From assembly GCA_016839555.1 (NCBI GenBank), contig JAEOUA010000002.1, positions 26,369-90,368 on the forward strand: 64,000 nt of DNA, read 5' to 3'. Position numbers and translations under genes: made by a program. Positions 53,322 to 62,598 of the stretch are shown here, piece after piece. How positions within the stretch are numbered: the first letter of the stretch is position 1; each line of letters starts with the position of its first letter. The notes beneath the pieces were generated by a model. It was given only the letters and a program-made list of their open reading frames with translations, had not been told where the DNA came from and ran no database searches. Origin of the DNA: Promethearchaeota archaeon. GTDB taxonomy: Archaea; Asgardarchaeota; Lokiarchaeia; Sigyniarchaeales; SOKP01.

Positions 53322-54512
53322 TTATCCTAATTTTAATTTTGTACCACAATTACGACAAATACTATTGTTTAATTTAGAAAAACAATCTTCATGATATAGA
53401 GCTCCACATACGGGACATCTTATGACCTCTTGATCTTTCTCAAATATCATATTGCAAACTACACATGCATTATATTGTGCTTCAACTCCCAATTTCATAG
53501 CTTTTATCTTTTCCACAAAAACTTCTTCCTTAGAGTCAGAATTAAGAGTTACATTGGTACGAGATCCAGAAAGCAGCTTTAATTTCTGTGCTTGAGTTAC
53601 TTCTTTAGGGATCTTTAATAGATAAAAGCAGTGAGGGCATCTAACAGTTCCCGAACGTTTTAAACGTTGATCATTCTGGGATTCAGCCCATCCTGCCAAG
53701 CAATGAATATGGAATGGTGCGTGGCAATTTGGGCAATATCTCCCAGTTATATAAAAGGAGCCTTTTGTAATAGGGTCCACATCCGAAAAACATATACTAC
53801 ATTTCTTGTAATTTTCTAGACCTTTTATTTGTTTTAACTTTTGTTCCATACTTTCGGTAAGATCTCTCACACGCAACAGATTAGCAGCGATGGTTCTCAA
53901 AAAATCAGGATTTTCAGCAGGAGATTTAAAATAAGGATCTTTCGATCCTATATTGGAGTGAGCAAAATCAACAGCTGATTGCTTTAATGTTTCTTTATCA
54001 TTATTATAATAATAGGTTCCTTTCGTAAGATCAGATAACCGCTTTAAAATATTCAAATGACTAGCCTCTCCTAAGCGAAATGTATCAATCTTAATGTTTA
54101 GACTCTGAGCCAGTCCAGCCATTTTTATTGGATCTATTGCTGTTTTAGTATAGTTTCCATCAGAAATTACCAGAATTTTCGGGATTGTTTCTACTAATTT
54201 TCTTAATTCTTCTATAATTATTTTAATAGATAAGCCTAACGCCTCACCGAGAGCTGAACCACCTTTAATAGTTAAGGAATCTAATGCTTTGAATATATGT
54301 TCCTCTGAACTCGTAAAATCGAGAACTTTTTTTACATTGTTTGAAAAGGTAATAATTGCAAATTTAGATGAATCTGTTGCTGCCCGTGTAGTTACAAATG
54401 TTTTTATAGCATCAATACTACAAATAAATCTAGATGGATTATAATCTCTTCGAAACATTGAGCGTGATGTATCTAAGCAGACTATAATTTGCTCTGGAAC
54501 ACGTTTTTCCAT
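53322..54512 (-). CDS. VWA-domain protein with two C-terminal C4HC3 (RING/PHD-like) zinc fingers
   Basis: 396 residues. The N-terminal von Willebrand A domain (about 8-185) has a complete MIDAS start, D14-T-S16-R-S18, and VISDG. The C-terminal part has two zinc fingers with C4HC3 ligand order: Cys238, Cys241, Cys260, Cys263, His268, Cys271, Cys292, Cys295; and Cys350, Cys353, Cys366, Cys369, His374, Cys377, Cys386, Cys389. A VWA domain followed by RING-like fingers is the plan of TFIIH subunit Ssl1/p44 and of some ubiquitin ligases, both of which have candidates in Asgard archaea. Which it resembles most cannot be decided without comparison. A signal peptide is absent. Confidence 0.85.
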   Translation of the reverse strand: MEKRVPEQIIVCLDTSRSMFRRDYNPSRFICSIDAIKTFVTTRAATDSSKFAIITFSNNVKKVLDFTSSEEHIFKALDSLTIKGGSALGEALGLSIKIIIEELRKLVETIPKILVISDGNYTKTAIDPIKMAGLAQSLNIKIDTFRLGEASHLNILKRLSDLTKGTYYYNNDKETLKQSAVDFAHSNIGSKDPYFKSPAENPDFLRTIAANLLRVRDLTESMEQKLKQIKGLENYKKCSICFSDVDPITKGSFYITGRYCPNCHAPFHIHCLAGWAESQNDQRLKRSGTVRCPHCFYLLKIPKEVTQAQKLKLLSGSRTNVTLNSDSKEEVFVEKIKAMKLGVEAQYNACVVCNMIFEKDQEVIRCPVCGALYHEDCFSKLNNSICRNCGTKLKLG

Positions 54513-54845
54513 AAAATTAATATATCCTTATAGTTCTATAAAATTAATTTTTATCTTGTTAATTAAATATTTGTATTATTTTCTAATTCTTTCTAAAAAA
54601 ATAATAAAATTATACCTATTATGTATAACTCTTACATTTTATTTATAATAATAAAATAAAAAAGATTTTAATATATATAACGATTTGTTATACTCACATA
54701 ATAGTACAAAAAATGTCTTCTAATAAAATAATATTAAAAAGTAAGATGTTTTTATTTATTATATTAGAATAAGGTGTTTAATTAATTACTATTTAATCTC
54801 TTAAAATAGTAAGTTATAATAAAAATTTTAGGGAAGGAATAAATT
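54513..54845. other. Divergent promoter spacer between VWA and GTPase genes
   Basis: 333 bp of AT-rich sequence, without a coding frame, between the divergent VWA-finger and Arf-like GTPase genes. It should carry both promoters. No other feature is seen. Confidence 0.4.
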
Positions 54846-56048
54846 ATGTCTGAAAAAGAGGAATTTGAGAGAATTAAGGAATTTTTTAAAAGTAATGTTT
54901 CTATCAATGTATTATCAGATATATTAGATTTTGGACCAGAAACTTTATTTGGAATTGATTCCATTTCAGCAAAATCATTAAAGGAAGAAGGCATTAGAAC
55001 TATTCAAGATTTAGCGAATATTAATGAAACCAATCCTCCACAAATCGAGGGAATCTTGCCTCGAATGATTATTAAATGGGCAAAAATAGCAAATGTAGTA
55101 GAAAAAGTCATCCGCAAAGAAATTAAACAGCGTAAAAAAATAGTATTAATTGGCCTTGATAATGGAGGAAAAAGCTCTATACTTGCAGTTCTTCAAAATG
55201 AATATTCTAAATTGCAATCTCTTTTACCTACTAAGGGAATAAAAAGAGAAAAATTGGACTTTTTTGGATTTCCCATAATCTCTTGGGATCTAGGAGGGCA
55301 AATTCAGTATAGAGAAACTTATTTAGAACAACCAGAGCTCTATTTCTCAGGGGTTGATTTAATATTATATGTGATAGATGTTCAAGATCCAGATAGATTT
55401 GAAGAATCTGTTGATTATTTTAATAAAATCTTAGAAAATGTCGTAACCTTGGATGAAAAACCCACTATTCATATCATTATTCATAAAAGCGATCAAGATT
55501 TTAGAAAATATCTTAAGTGGCAGCAAAATGTGAAAAAAATTAAGGATCTTTTTAATCCCATCATTAATAAATACAATGAATTTGATACAAAATATATTGA
55601 TACGACGATTTACCAACAAGAAACCATTATGCAAATGCTGAGTGAAGCATTAAAAGAAATATCTGATACATCCAAAATTATAGATAATATTATGGAAGAG
55701 CTGGTGCTCAAAATAAAAGCCAGAGCAGCCAGCCTAATCTCATTAGATGGGTTAATATTTGGAGGCTTTAATATTAAAGAGAAAGACGATGATTTATTAA
55801 ACAATTCCGCTCTCCAATTTCATACCCTCTCAAATTTTCATTCTTCTATGGGATTAATCCATGAAAAGAAAATCCATTTTGAAATGCCATTGAATGATAT
55901 CACAATTCAAGGTGAAAACTTATTTGAATATTCAGAACATAATATCCCAGTTTATTTATGGATATTAACTGAAAATCCCACTTTAATTGGGGAACAAATT
56001 GAAATCTTCAAAAAGCAATTAGTCCCATTAATTCATATGTTTCTCTAA
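54846..56048 (+). CDS. Arf-like small GTPase with N-terminal HhH-like and C-terminal extra domain
   Basis: 400 residues in three parts. Residues 20-92 hold a helix-hairpin-helix-like unit (SAKSLKEEGIRTIQDLANINETNPPQIEGI). Residues 98-270 are an Arf/Sar-type GTPase: P-loop GLDNGGKSS (103-111), switch I Thr129 in LPTKGI, switch II WDLGGQ (147-152) and a G4 motif changed from NKxD to HKSD (213-216). The last 120 residues look like a small alpha/beta domain, possibly roadblock- or Gtr-C-terminal-like. Arf-family GTPases control membrane traffic in eukaryotes and are numerous in Asgard archaea. There is no Gly2 for myristoylation, and the GTPase is internal, so it differs from true Arf. T-run terminator follows. 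Confidence 0.88.
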   Translation: MSEKEEFERIKEFFKSNVSINVLSDILDFGPETLFGIDSISAKSLKEEGIRTIQDLANINETNPPQIEGILPRMIIKWAKIANVVEKVIRKEIKQRKKIVLIGLDNGGKSSILAVLQNEYSKLQSLLPTKGIKREKLDFFGFPIISWDLGGQIQYRETYLEQPELYFSGVDLILYVIDVQDPDRFEESVDYFNKILENVVTLDEKPTIHIIIHKSDQDFRKYLKWQQNVKKIKDLFNPIINKYNEFDTKYIDTTIYQQETIMQMLSEALKEISDTSKIIDNIMEELVLKIKARAASLISLDGLIFGGFNIKEKDDDLLNNSALQFHTLSNFHSSMGLIHEKKIHFEMPLNDITIQGENLFEYSEHNIPVYLWILTENPTLIGEQIEIFKKQLVPLIHMFL

Positions 56049-56052
56049 TTAC

Positions 56053-56061
56053 TTTTTTTTT
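56053..56061 (+). terminator. Oligo-T terminator candidate after the Arf-like gene
   Basis: Nine T on the coding strand, five bases after the GTPase stop codon. Confidence 0.45.
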
Positions 56062-56121
56062 CTAAGATTTTTTAATCAATAAATAAGTAAGAACTAAATC
56101 AACTCATTTTATCATATCTTA

Positions 56122-56322
56122 TTAGATATCTTCATAAGCTTTACGTAAAAATTCAGAACATTTATCAATCATTTCAATGGCTTTTTGTAAATATTCAACA
56201 ACCTTATTAAGACCTTCTTCCTTTGCAATGGACTTCCATTTCTCAAAAGATTCTCGGTGCGAGTCATTATGTTCTGCCCAATGTTCAGTGAGCTTTTTGA
56301 GTTTTATAACATTTTTATTCAT
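56122..56322 (-). CDS. Small all-helical protein, unknown function
   Basis: 66 residues, predicted as two amphipathic helices. The sequence HWAEHNDSHRESFEKWKSIAKEEGL followed by VVEYLQKAIEMIDKCSEFLRKAYE resembles small helical proteins that I have seen in methanogens and other archaea beside metal or cobalamin genes (pattern HW-EHN-H--F--WA). Their function is unknown. The start codon is ATG, and it is probably a genuine gene, located between the GTPase and the mannonate dehydratase. Confidence 0.6.
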   Translation of the reverse strand: MNKNVIKLKKLTEHWAEHNDSHRESFEKWKSIAKEEGLNKVVEYLQKAIEMIDKCSEFLRKAYEDI

Positions 56323-56430
56323 TCTATTTTACACTTCTTTTTCTTTATATAGTTAATCTATAATTCCTTAAGAAGAAAATCTAACACTATTTTTATTCTA
56401 AAATCCCTATAATATTTTAAGATGAATTCA

Positions 56431-57486
56431 TTATGATACTTTTAAACCCTTTTTAATGCCCTCCCAAAGGCCATAGAGATACATTATACCTAGAGCTCTA
56501 TCATATAATCCATAACCAGGACGACCAGTCTCACCCCAAATCATCCTCCCATGATCTGGACGTATAACGCCTTTAAAATTTGTTTCTATTAATGCTTTCG
56601 TTATTTCGTACATATCATTATCCCCGAATTTTGATGGATGCGCAGTCTCATGGAAACTAAATTCTGCAGTATGTTTAATATTACGTAAATGGGCAAAATG
56701 AATCCGTCCTTTTTTTCCGTATTTTCGAATTAATCTAGGTAAATCGATGTGTCTATTCGCACCTAAAGAGCCTACGCAAAAACTAATACCATTTGAAATG
56801 CTATCAACGCTATTTACTAACCGATCTAATGCTTCTTCATCTTTAATAATACGAGGTAACCCAAAAATAGACCATGGAGGGTCATCAATATGGATTGCCA
56901 TTTTTACCTTTGACTCTTCTGCAACTGGTACAACCTGTTGGAGAAAATATTCAAAATTGTTCCATAAAGTATTTTCATCAACTTTAGAATACTCATTTAA
57001 AAGATTATTTAATTCATCATGTGAATAGGCCGTAGCCCAACCAGGAAGATCCAGCGATTCCTTTCTTAAATCAATGTTTTGTAAGGCATTATGATCATAA
57101 CCGAGACTTGTGGATCCATCCGGATTTTCCATGGCTAAGTTTGTCCTTGTCCAATCAAACACAGGCATAAAATTATAGCATAAAATAGGTATTCCGACCC
57201 TTCCCATATTTCGAATACTTTGACTATAATTATCAATATATTTTTCTCTGGATGGTTTTCCTAATTTAATATCCTCGTGAACAGGAATACTCTCGATCAC
57301 AGAAAGTTCTAATTCATGTTTCTCAATTACTTCTTTAAGAGATTTCAATTTATTGTTCGGCCATATATCTCCGACTTCAATATCATAGAGCGCCGATACA
57401 ATTCCATCTACAACAGGGATCTGCCTGATGTTTTGAAGAGAAACTGGATCATCATTCCCGAACCATCTAAAACAAAATTTTACCAT
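56431..57486 (-). CDS. uxuA: Mannonate dehydratase
   Basis: 351 residues of UxuA, the enzyme that dehydrates D-mannonate to 2-keto-3-deoxygluconate in hexuronate breakdown. The N-terminus MVKFCFRWFGNDDPVSLQNIRQIP is the family start; VIESIPVHEDIKLG and the metal region with LGANRHIDLP, IHFAHLRNI and GVIRPDHGRMIWGE are the conserved blocks containing the metal-binding His/Asp/Cys set. The length is slightly short of E. coli UxuA (394), as in archaeal/Gram-positive forms. It lies 116 bp downstream of the SDR-type fructuronate reductase gene on the same strand, which gives two successive steps of the pathway. Confidence 0.95.
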   Translation of the reverse strand: MVKFCFRWFGNDDPVSLQNIRQIPVVDGIVSALYDIEVGDIWPNNKLKSLKEVIEKHELELSVIESIPVHEDIKLGKPSREKYIDNYSQSIRNMGRVGIPILCYNFMPVFDWTRTNLAMENPDGSTSLGYDHNALQNIDLRKESLDLPGWATAYSHDELNNLLNEYSKVDENTLWNNFEYFLQQVVPVAEESKVKMAIHIDDPPWSIFGLPRIIKDEEALDRLVNSVDSISNGISFCVGSLGANRHIDLPRLIRKYGKKGRIHFAHLRNIKHTAEFSFHETAHPSKFGDNDMYEITKALIETNFKGVIRPDHGRMIWGETGRPGYGLYDRALGIMYLYGLWEGIKKGLKVS

Positions 57487-57602
57487 TTTTATCTTGTTTT
57501 TTTTCCTTTTTATTTCTAAATATTAATTTATTAAAACATATTATTTAAAGATTTAAGAATATATTCAATCTGTTAATGTGAGTATATATCCCTAAACGAG
57601 GG

Positions 57603-58457
57603 TTAAATACTATAAGCATTAAATCCCCCATCCACCGGAATTACCACCCCATTAACAAATCCTGAAGCATTCTCATCGATTAACCATAGAAGAGTTCCTA
57701 TCAATTCCTCTGGCTCACCGAATCGCCCCATGGGGGTTTGTTTAATAATTTTTTCTGCTCTGGGAGTAAAACTCCCATCCTCTTGTATTAAGAGATTGCG
57801 ATTTTGTTTCGTAAGAAAAAATCCTGGAGCTATTGCATTAACTCTTATACCAACTTTCGAAAAATGCACTGCCAACCACTGTGTAAAATTACTTACAGCA
57901 GCTTTAGCTGCGCTGTAAGCTGGTATTTTAGTAAGCGGCCTAAAAGAATTCATGGATGATATATTTATAATAATCGCACCCTCTTGATCTATCATCTCTT
58001 TTGCAAAAACTTGGGTTGTGAAGAGAGCGCTAAGAAAATTTAAATTAAACACAAACTCAATTCCTTCTTTTTTTAAGTCGAAGAATGTTTTGATATCATT
58101 TTTTTTATTTATTAAATCTTTTTTTAGAAAAAATTTGTGGGACGTAGTTGCTTTAGGATGATTCCCTCCCGCACCATTAATAAGTATATTACACTTACCA
58201 AATTCTTTTAAAATTTTCTCTCTTGCTTTTTCCAGGGAATTTATATCTAATACGTCCGCTTCAACAGCAAGAGCTGTACCACCATTATCATTTATTTTGT
58301 GTGCTAAATTTTCCGCTGCCTCTATATTAATATCTAATATTGCCACTCTACAACCACAAGCTGCAAGAGCTTCTGAAAAGCAAGAGCATAAGACTCCTGC
58401 TCCGCCTGTTAGCACCGCTACTGAATTACTTAAATCTATATTGAAAGGTATTTTCAA
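57603..58457 (-). CDS. SDR-family oxidoreductase, probable D-fructuronate (mannonate) reductase
   Basis: 284-residue SDR. The cofactor motif is TGGAGVLCSCFSEAL, with an Asp at the end of strand 2 (AILDINIEA) favouring NADH; the catalytic Ser is in INISSMNSF and the Tyr-Lys pair is in AYSAAKAA. The longer middle insertion (about 20 residues with FFLKKDLINKKNDIKTFFDLKKEG) is typical of SDR-type mannonate oxidoreductases as in thermophiles, which replace the MDR-type UxuB. The adjacent uxuA supports this role: fructuronate to mannonate. Substrate assignment rests on context. Confidence 0.85.
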   Translation of the reverse strand: MKIPFNIDLSNSVAVLTGGAGVLCSCFSEALAACGCRVAILDINIEAAENLAHKINDNGGTALAVEADVLDINSLEKAREKILKEFGKCNILINGAGGNHPKATTSHKFFLKKDLINKKNDIKTFFDLKKEGIEFVFNLNFLSALFTTQVFAKEMIDQEGAIIINISSMNSFRPLTKIPAYSAAKAAVSNFTQWLAVHFSKVGIRVNAIAPGFFLTKQNRNLLIQEDGSFTPRAEKIIKQTPMGRFGEPEELIGTLLWLIDENASGFVNGVVIPVDGGFNAYSI

Positions 58458-58718
58458 TTTAAATTACCCACTTTCGCCTTAAAAATTATTTTTTTCTATT
58501 CTAAAAATGATTTAGATATTTTTTAATTTAATCTTAATATATTATAAAACCTATTACACTTAAAATTCATATTATTTAAATTTCGATGTATTCATATTCA
58601 AAATGGAGCGATTAATAAATTTTAGGTTGATAGCTTTTATTTTTGGTAAAAAACTTTAATAAAAATATAATATCATATAAACTATAATCAATTTCAATAT
58701 TCTAGAAGGTAAAATATA

Positions 58719-59606
58719 ATGGAAGCACAAAAAAAATGGTGGCTAAACCTCCTTATATATATTTTGTTTGTTTTTATTGTTGCGGTATCTGCGAAAGTTG
58801 ATTGGGCGGCTGAACATCCATCATCAGGATTTCTCTTCCGGTATTTTTGGCTGATTGTTTTACTATCATTAGGATTCGTATTGCCAATAGTATTTATGTA
58901 TCTTGCGGGAAATAAAATACGAGAACGAAATGAGGCAGATAAAAAATGGTTTATTATTTCTCTTATTTTATTTTTAATTGCCAATGGAATCCCAATTATT
59001 TTTTATGTGGTACTCGATACACCTCCTGGTTTCTTTTTATTTCTTCAATTGGCTCTTTTTGGATTGGTGCCAGCTTTTATTCTCCAACCTAGACAATTAA
59101 AAATAAGATATATAATATTAATGATTCTGTCTGCTGCTATTTTAATTCCCTTAATTGTCCTAGTCGATATTGCTATTGGATCAATATGGGCTAATCCCTA
59201 TAATAATTCTTTTATTGGAGATCTCCTGCCTAATCTAAAAACCGACAAGACGCTTTATTATTTATCCTTTTGGGGATTATTTTCGGTGTTCCTTTATTTC
59301 ATACTTTCTATTGGATGGAAATTCGGAGGTGGCACCAAAAGGCAAAGTTGGAATGTTTTCTTTTCAGGAATGCTTGTACAATATAGTACTTTAGAAGATT
59401 TCCTATACTACATCCTAAATGGTCAAAATTTACCAGGTGAATGGCCTTGGTTAGAAAATTTCGTGATAAATTTGGTCGCATTATTCGGGCACGTGCCAGC
59501 TGATTTTGATCTTTTCATTTTCTGTCTTATCATCAATATTATTGCTCTTTTTATACTCTTTGATGGGCATGGCTACCTTTATAACAAACTATTGCAGAAA
59601 TCATAA
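58719..59606 (+). CDS. Polytopic membrane protein, unknown function
   Basis: 295 residues with about seven or eight hydrophobic segments, an ordinary ATG start and a short basic end. Conserved-looking aromatic motifs are present (WPWLENFVINLVALFGHVPADFDLF). I do not recognise a transporter or enzyme family. It lies divergent from the fructuronate reductase gene and upstream of a methylase remnant. A role in the hexuronate cluster is possible but unsupported. Confidence 0.55.
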   Translation: MEAQKKWWLNLLIYILFVFIVAVSAKVDWAAEHPSSGFLFRYFWLIVLLSLGFVLPIVFMYLAGNKIRERNEADKKWFIISLILFLIANGIPIIFYVVLDTPPGFFLFLQLALFGLVPAFILQPRQLKIRYIILMILSAAILIPLIVLVDIAIGSIWANPYNNSFIGDLLPNLKTDKTLYYLSFWGLFSVFLYFILSIGWKFGGGTKRQSWNVFFSGMLVQYSTLEDFLYYILNGQNLPGEWPWLENFVINLVALFGHVPADFDLFIFCLIINIIALFILFDGHGYLYNKLLQKS

Positions 59607-59651
59607 ACCACTTTTAATTTCCATTTTTATTTTTAGAAAAGGGGAATTAGG

Positions 59652-59820
59652 ATGCCTAAAAAAGTTTATAGACTAATTCAGACACTCAAGCAGATGACAA
59701 TTTGTGACCCTGCTTGTGGTAATAGCGGATTTTTAATAGAAGCACTTTTTAGGAACAATTGAAGCCATAGATGATATATTTGAAGCTTTAGACATGGAAG
59801 CTTTTGCTAAAAAGTAAAAA
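59652..59820 (+). pseudogene. Remnant of an N6-adenine DNA methylase (HsdM-like)
   Basis: An ATG at 59652 opens a 36-residue frame containing ICDPACGNSGFLIEALF, which is the SAM-binding motif of type I HsdM-like methylases (usual form DPACGSGGFL). The frame then ends in TGA at 59760-59762. In the +1 frame the reading continues as GTIEAIDDIFEALDMEAFAKK to a TAA at 59820, which may belong to the same or to another broken gene. Intact HsdM is about 500 residues, so nearly all is gone. It is a scar of a lost restriction-modification or DNA-methylation gene. Confidence 0.6.
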
Positions 59821-59821
59821 T

Positions 59822-60892
59822 TCATAGATGTTTTAGCATAAATGGATATATTTTTTCTCCACTAAATCTATGACCTTCTTTTTGTACATGAATTAATATA
59901 TTTTCGGGATGGTTGGTTTCCTGATAAGCTTCTTTGATTATCGGTATAGAGATTTTACTTCCTTTGTAGGGAAATATCTTATCTTTTTTCCCTATCGTAA
60001 TCGCTAAAGGGCGAGGAGCTAGAGATGCATAAACATCATATAGTTCAAGATATTTTCTTAAATCTGCAATATAATTACAACCACAATGATACATAGCTAG
60101 AATTGATTGATCCCAAGTGCTTAGATATCCAGAAGTAGCACATACTTTAATTCTATCATCAAAAAATGCGGCAAATAAAGATAATGTCCCACCGCCTGAA
60201 TGACCGATTATTCCAATTCTTTTTTCGTCTACATCATCATGATTTTCTAAATAATTTATTAATGATTTTACTTCAGTTATGCGTAACCCTAACATATCTA
60301 ATCCAATGAAACGAAGCCAATTAGTTCTTTGCCCCTCATCTTGAAGAAAAAGAATAAATTTATTCTTAAAAGATTCTCGAACCCCGCTTCCAATCCAATC
60401 AAAAGAAAGAGTTATTAATCCTAATTTTGCTAACTCAATTCCAAAATATTCTTTATTCTTGGATTTTTTAATTCCAACAGAATTGTAAATACTTTGATCA
60501 TGTCCATGTATGCAAATACAAGCGGCTGTTTTATGATCAAGATTTTCAGGAATACACATTAAAGCCGGAACTCTTAATCCGGGAATGGCCATTAAAGAAA
60601 ATTGTATAAATTTAATTCCATTTGATGTTGTTTCACCATATATTTTTAGCTGTTGTTTTTTAAGAGGCAGTGGTTCTAAAGTTGGTATCTTATTAATGAT
60701 TAATTCTCTAACTTGTTGTTTCCATGATTCAAAGCTCATTTCTAGTGGCTTTAATGCATAAGTCATTTTAGGGGGGTGTTCCTTTAACCATTTTGTAACA
60801 AAAGGCTGTAAAGAATAATTCAAGATGTTGTCTTTTCGATTAATTTTTCCTAGCTTTTTCTTCACTTTGGAAGATATTTTGAATGGGGACAT
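59822..60892 (-). CDS. Alpha/beta-hydrolase (dienelactone-hydrolase/acetyl-esterase-like)
   Basis: 356 residues of the alpha/beta hydrolase fold. The oxyanion strand is CICIHGHDQ, the nucleophile elbow IGHSGGG places the Ser, the acid is in IGKKDKIFPY and the catalytic His in QKEGHRFSG. The pattern with LAPRPLAI before the Asp resembles the Abhydrolase_7/CE15-like esterases found in polysaccharide utilisation loci. It might remove acetyl or methyl esters from uronic sugars, which would fit the mannonate/fructuronate and GH4 genes on either side. No signal peptide, so it works inside the cell. Specificity cannot be read. Confidence 0.78.
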   Translation of the reverse strand: MSPFKISSKVKKKLGKINRKDNILNYSLQPFVTKWLKEHPPKMTYALKPLEMSFESWKQQVRELIINKIPTLEPLPLKKQQLKIYGETTSNGIKFIQFSLMAIPGLRVPALMCIPENLDHKTAACICIHGHDQSIYNSVGIKKSKNKEYFGIELAKLGLITLSFDWIGSGVRESFKNKFILFLQDEGQRTNWLRFIGLDMLGLRITEVKSLINYLENHDDVDEKRIGIIGHSGGGTLSLFAAFFDDRIKVCATSGYLSTWDQSILAMYHCGCNYIADLRKYLELYDVYASLAPRPLAITIGKKDKIFPYKGSKISIPIIKEAYQETNHPENILIHVQKEGHRFSGEKIYPFMLKHL

Positions 60893-61086
60893 AATAATTC
60901 ACTAATTTAATTCTTTATATTAATAATCTTTTCTTCTTTTAGATATAAATTATATTTTGAAATGGCATAAAGCCAAGCACTAAATTTTAATTTCAAGAAA
61001 TTTTTCTCTCAATAATTTTTATTTATAATTATAATAAACTTCATAAATCTGTAGAATATCCCAAAATTATAAAACCTCTCTAATAA

Positions 61087-62598
61087 TTAATGGTTATAAG
61101 GCCATGATTTAACTTTAAGACTGGTATCTGGGTGATATTTTTCTTTTCTTGCATCTTTTCTTTTATATAATTCACTTTTTTCAATATAATATTTCATCTT
61201 TTTTAATTCACTATAATTTAGGATTGATTCAGAGAAATTAGGCAACCAATCCTTCTGGTAATATAACATATTCATCATCAAAGCTTCTATTTTTTCTTCA
61301 TCTTCTATAAAACCACACATAGGATCAGCTAGTAATGCCTTAATTAAATCACCTGGATTTCCTGATAATGCGGCATCTACAACCAATTGCTGATTTTTTG
61401 CATGAGGAATAACCCACTGTTCAATTAGGTTAGGAAGATTCCCTATATTTACTTTATGAATCACTTCATTTTTGAAATAACAAGGAATTTCAATTACACA
61501 ATTATTTGGTAAAGAAGGGATAGAATTTGGTCCATTATTCAGTACATTACATACATGATGTCTGGGAATGTCCCTTTCTTTATCTTTAGCCATTAATAAC
61601 GCTTTTTCTATGCCTTCAGTTGGGCGTAAAAATAATTTAATAATCCAACTAAATCTTTTTCTTTTTAAGGCTTTGATCAATAAGTACATGAACATTCTTT
61701 CTGAATTAACTCTATACACACTTCTTAAATCAGTAATTTTAAATGGTTTATCCCAATGATTAAAATAATTATAAAATTCTGGTAAAAATTCAGCTACATG
61801 CCTATCCTCTACATATGTCAGATACCCCGTCTTTTTTAGAAGATAAAAATTAAATGGTCGACCAAACTTTCCTGATTTATACATATAATCTGCTGCTTCT
61901 CGTAATTTTGGATATAGATCTTCTCCACCATACTCAAACTTAGTTATCCAAGAAAAATGATTTAGACCACCATATAGAATTTGGAATTTCTTTTTGGTTG
62001 AAGTATTTATTTTACAATACTTCAAAACTTTTCCGAATTTTTTGGACTCTAAATAAAATAATTCATGACATAGTCCTACTGATTGTACATTAGGTGCTGC
62101 TTGATAAATACTGAGCATTGTAGTGCTTTGTGGGTTTGTATAATTTAAAACTAATGCATTAGGACATAATTCTTCAATATCTTTTATAATTTCAACCATC
62201 ACAGATATCGTCCTAATCCCACGAAATATTCCTCCAGGACCACACGTATCGCCTGTATTTTGAGGGATCCCAAACTTCAAGGGAATGTGAATGTCAATCA
62301 ATTCGGTTTGTTGTTTCCCGACAGAGATAGAAATTAACACATAATCTGCGTTAGGAAGTGCTATTCTTCTATCAACTGTGGAATGGATCTCCACCTCTTT
62401 TTTATGGAGTTGAACCATACGCCAAACTACTTCTTTTATCAATGATAGTGAATAAAAATCAATATCTACTAACCACAATTCAATAGGATTAAAATCCTTA
62501 GCGAAATCGAGAATATTCATTGTACAAGGAATAGAAAAACGAAATGACCCTGCTCCAATATAAACAATCTTATACTTACCATTAATCACTTCTATCAT
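61087..62598 (-). CDS. Glycoside hydrolase family 4 (alpha-galacturonidase/alpha-glucosidase-like)
   Basis: 503 residues of the NAD+- and Mn2+-dependent GH4 family, which uses a redox-assisted elimination. The Rossmann start YIGAGSFRFS (residues 13-22) binds NAD; NYTNPQS lies at about 152-158, the metal motif CH (Cys177-His178 in VGLCHE) follows, and GLNHFSW has the second His. The family includes alpha-glucuronidases, alpha-galacturonidases and alpha-galactosidases; next to mannonate dehydratase and fructuronate reductase, a uronide is the most likely substrate. The gene overlaps the MFS transporter start-to-end by 17 bp and must be co-transcribed with it. Confidence 0.9.
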   Translation of the reverse strand: MIEVINGKYKIVYIGAGSFRFSIPCTMNILDFAKDFNPIELWLVDIDFYSLSLIKEVVWRMVQLHKKEVEIHSTVDRRIALPNADYVLISISVGKQQTELIDIHIPLKFGIPQNTGDTCGPGGIFRGIRTISVMVEIIKDIEELCPNALVLNYTNPQSTTMLSIYQAAPNVQSVGLCHELFYLESKKFGKVLKYCKINTSTKKKFQILYGGLNHFSWITKFEYGGEDLYPKLREAADYMYKSGKFGRPFNFYLLKKTGYLTYVEDRHVAEFLPEFYNYFNHWDKPFKITDLRSVYRVNSERMFMYLLIKALKRKRFSWIIKLFLRPTEGIEKALLMAKDKERDIPRHHVCNVLNNGPNSIPSLPNNCVIEIPCYFKNEVIHKVNIGNLPNLIEQWVIPHAKNQQLVVDAALSGNPGDLIKALLADPMCGFIEDEEKIEALMMNMLYYQKDWLPNFSESILNYSELKKMKYYIEKSELYKRKDARKEKYHPDTSLKVKSWPYNH

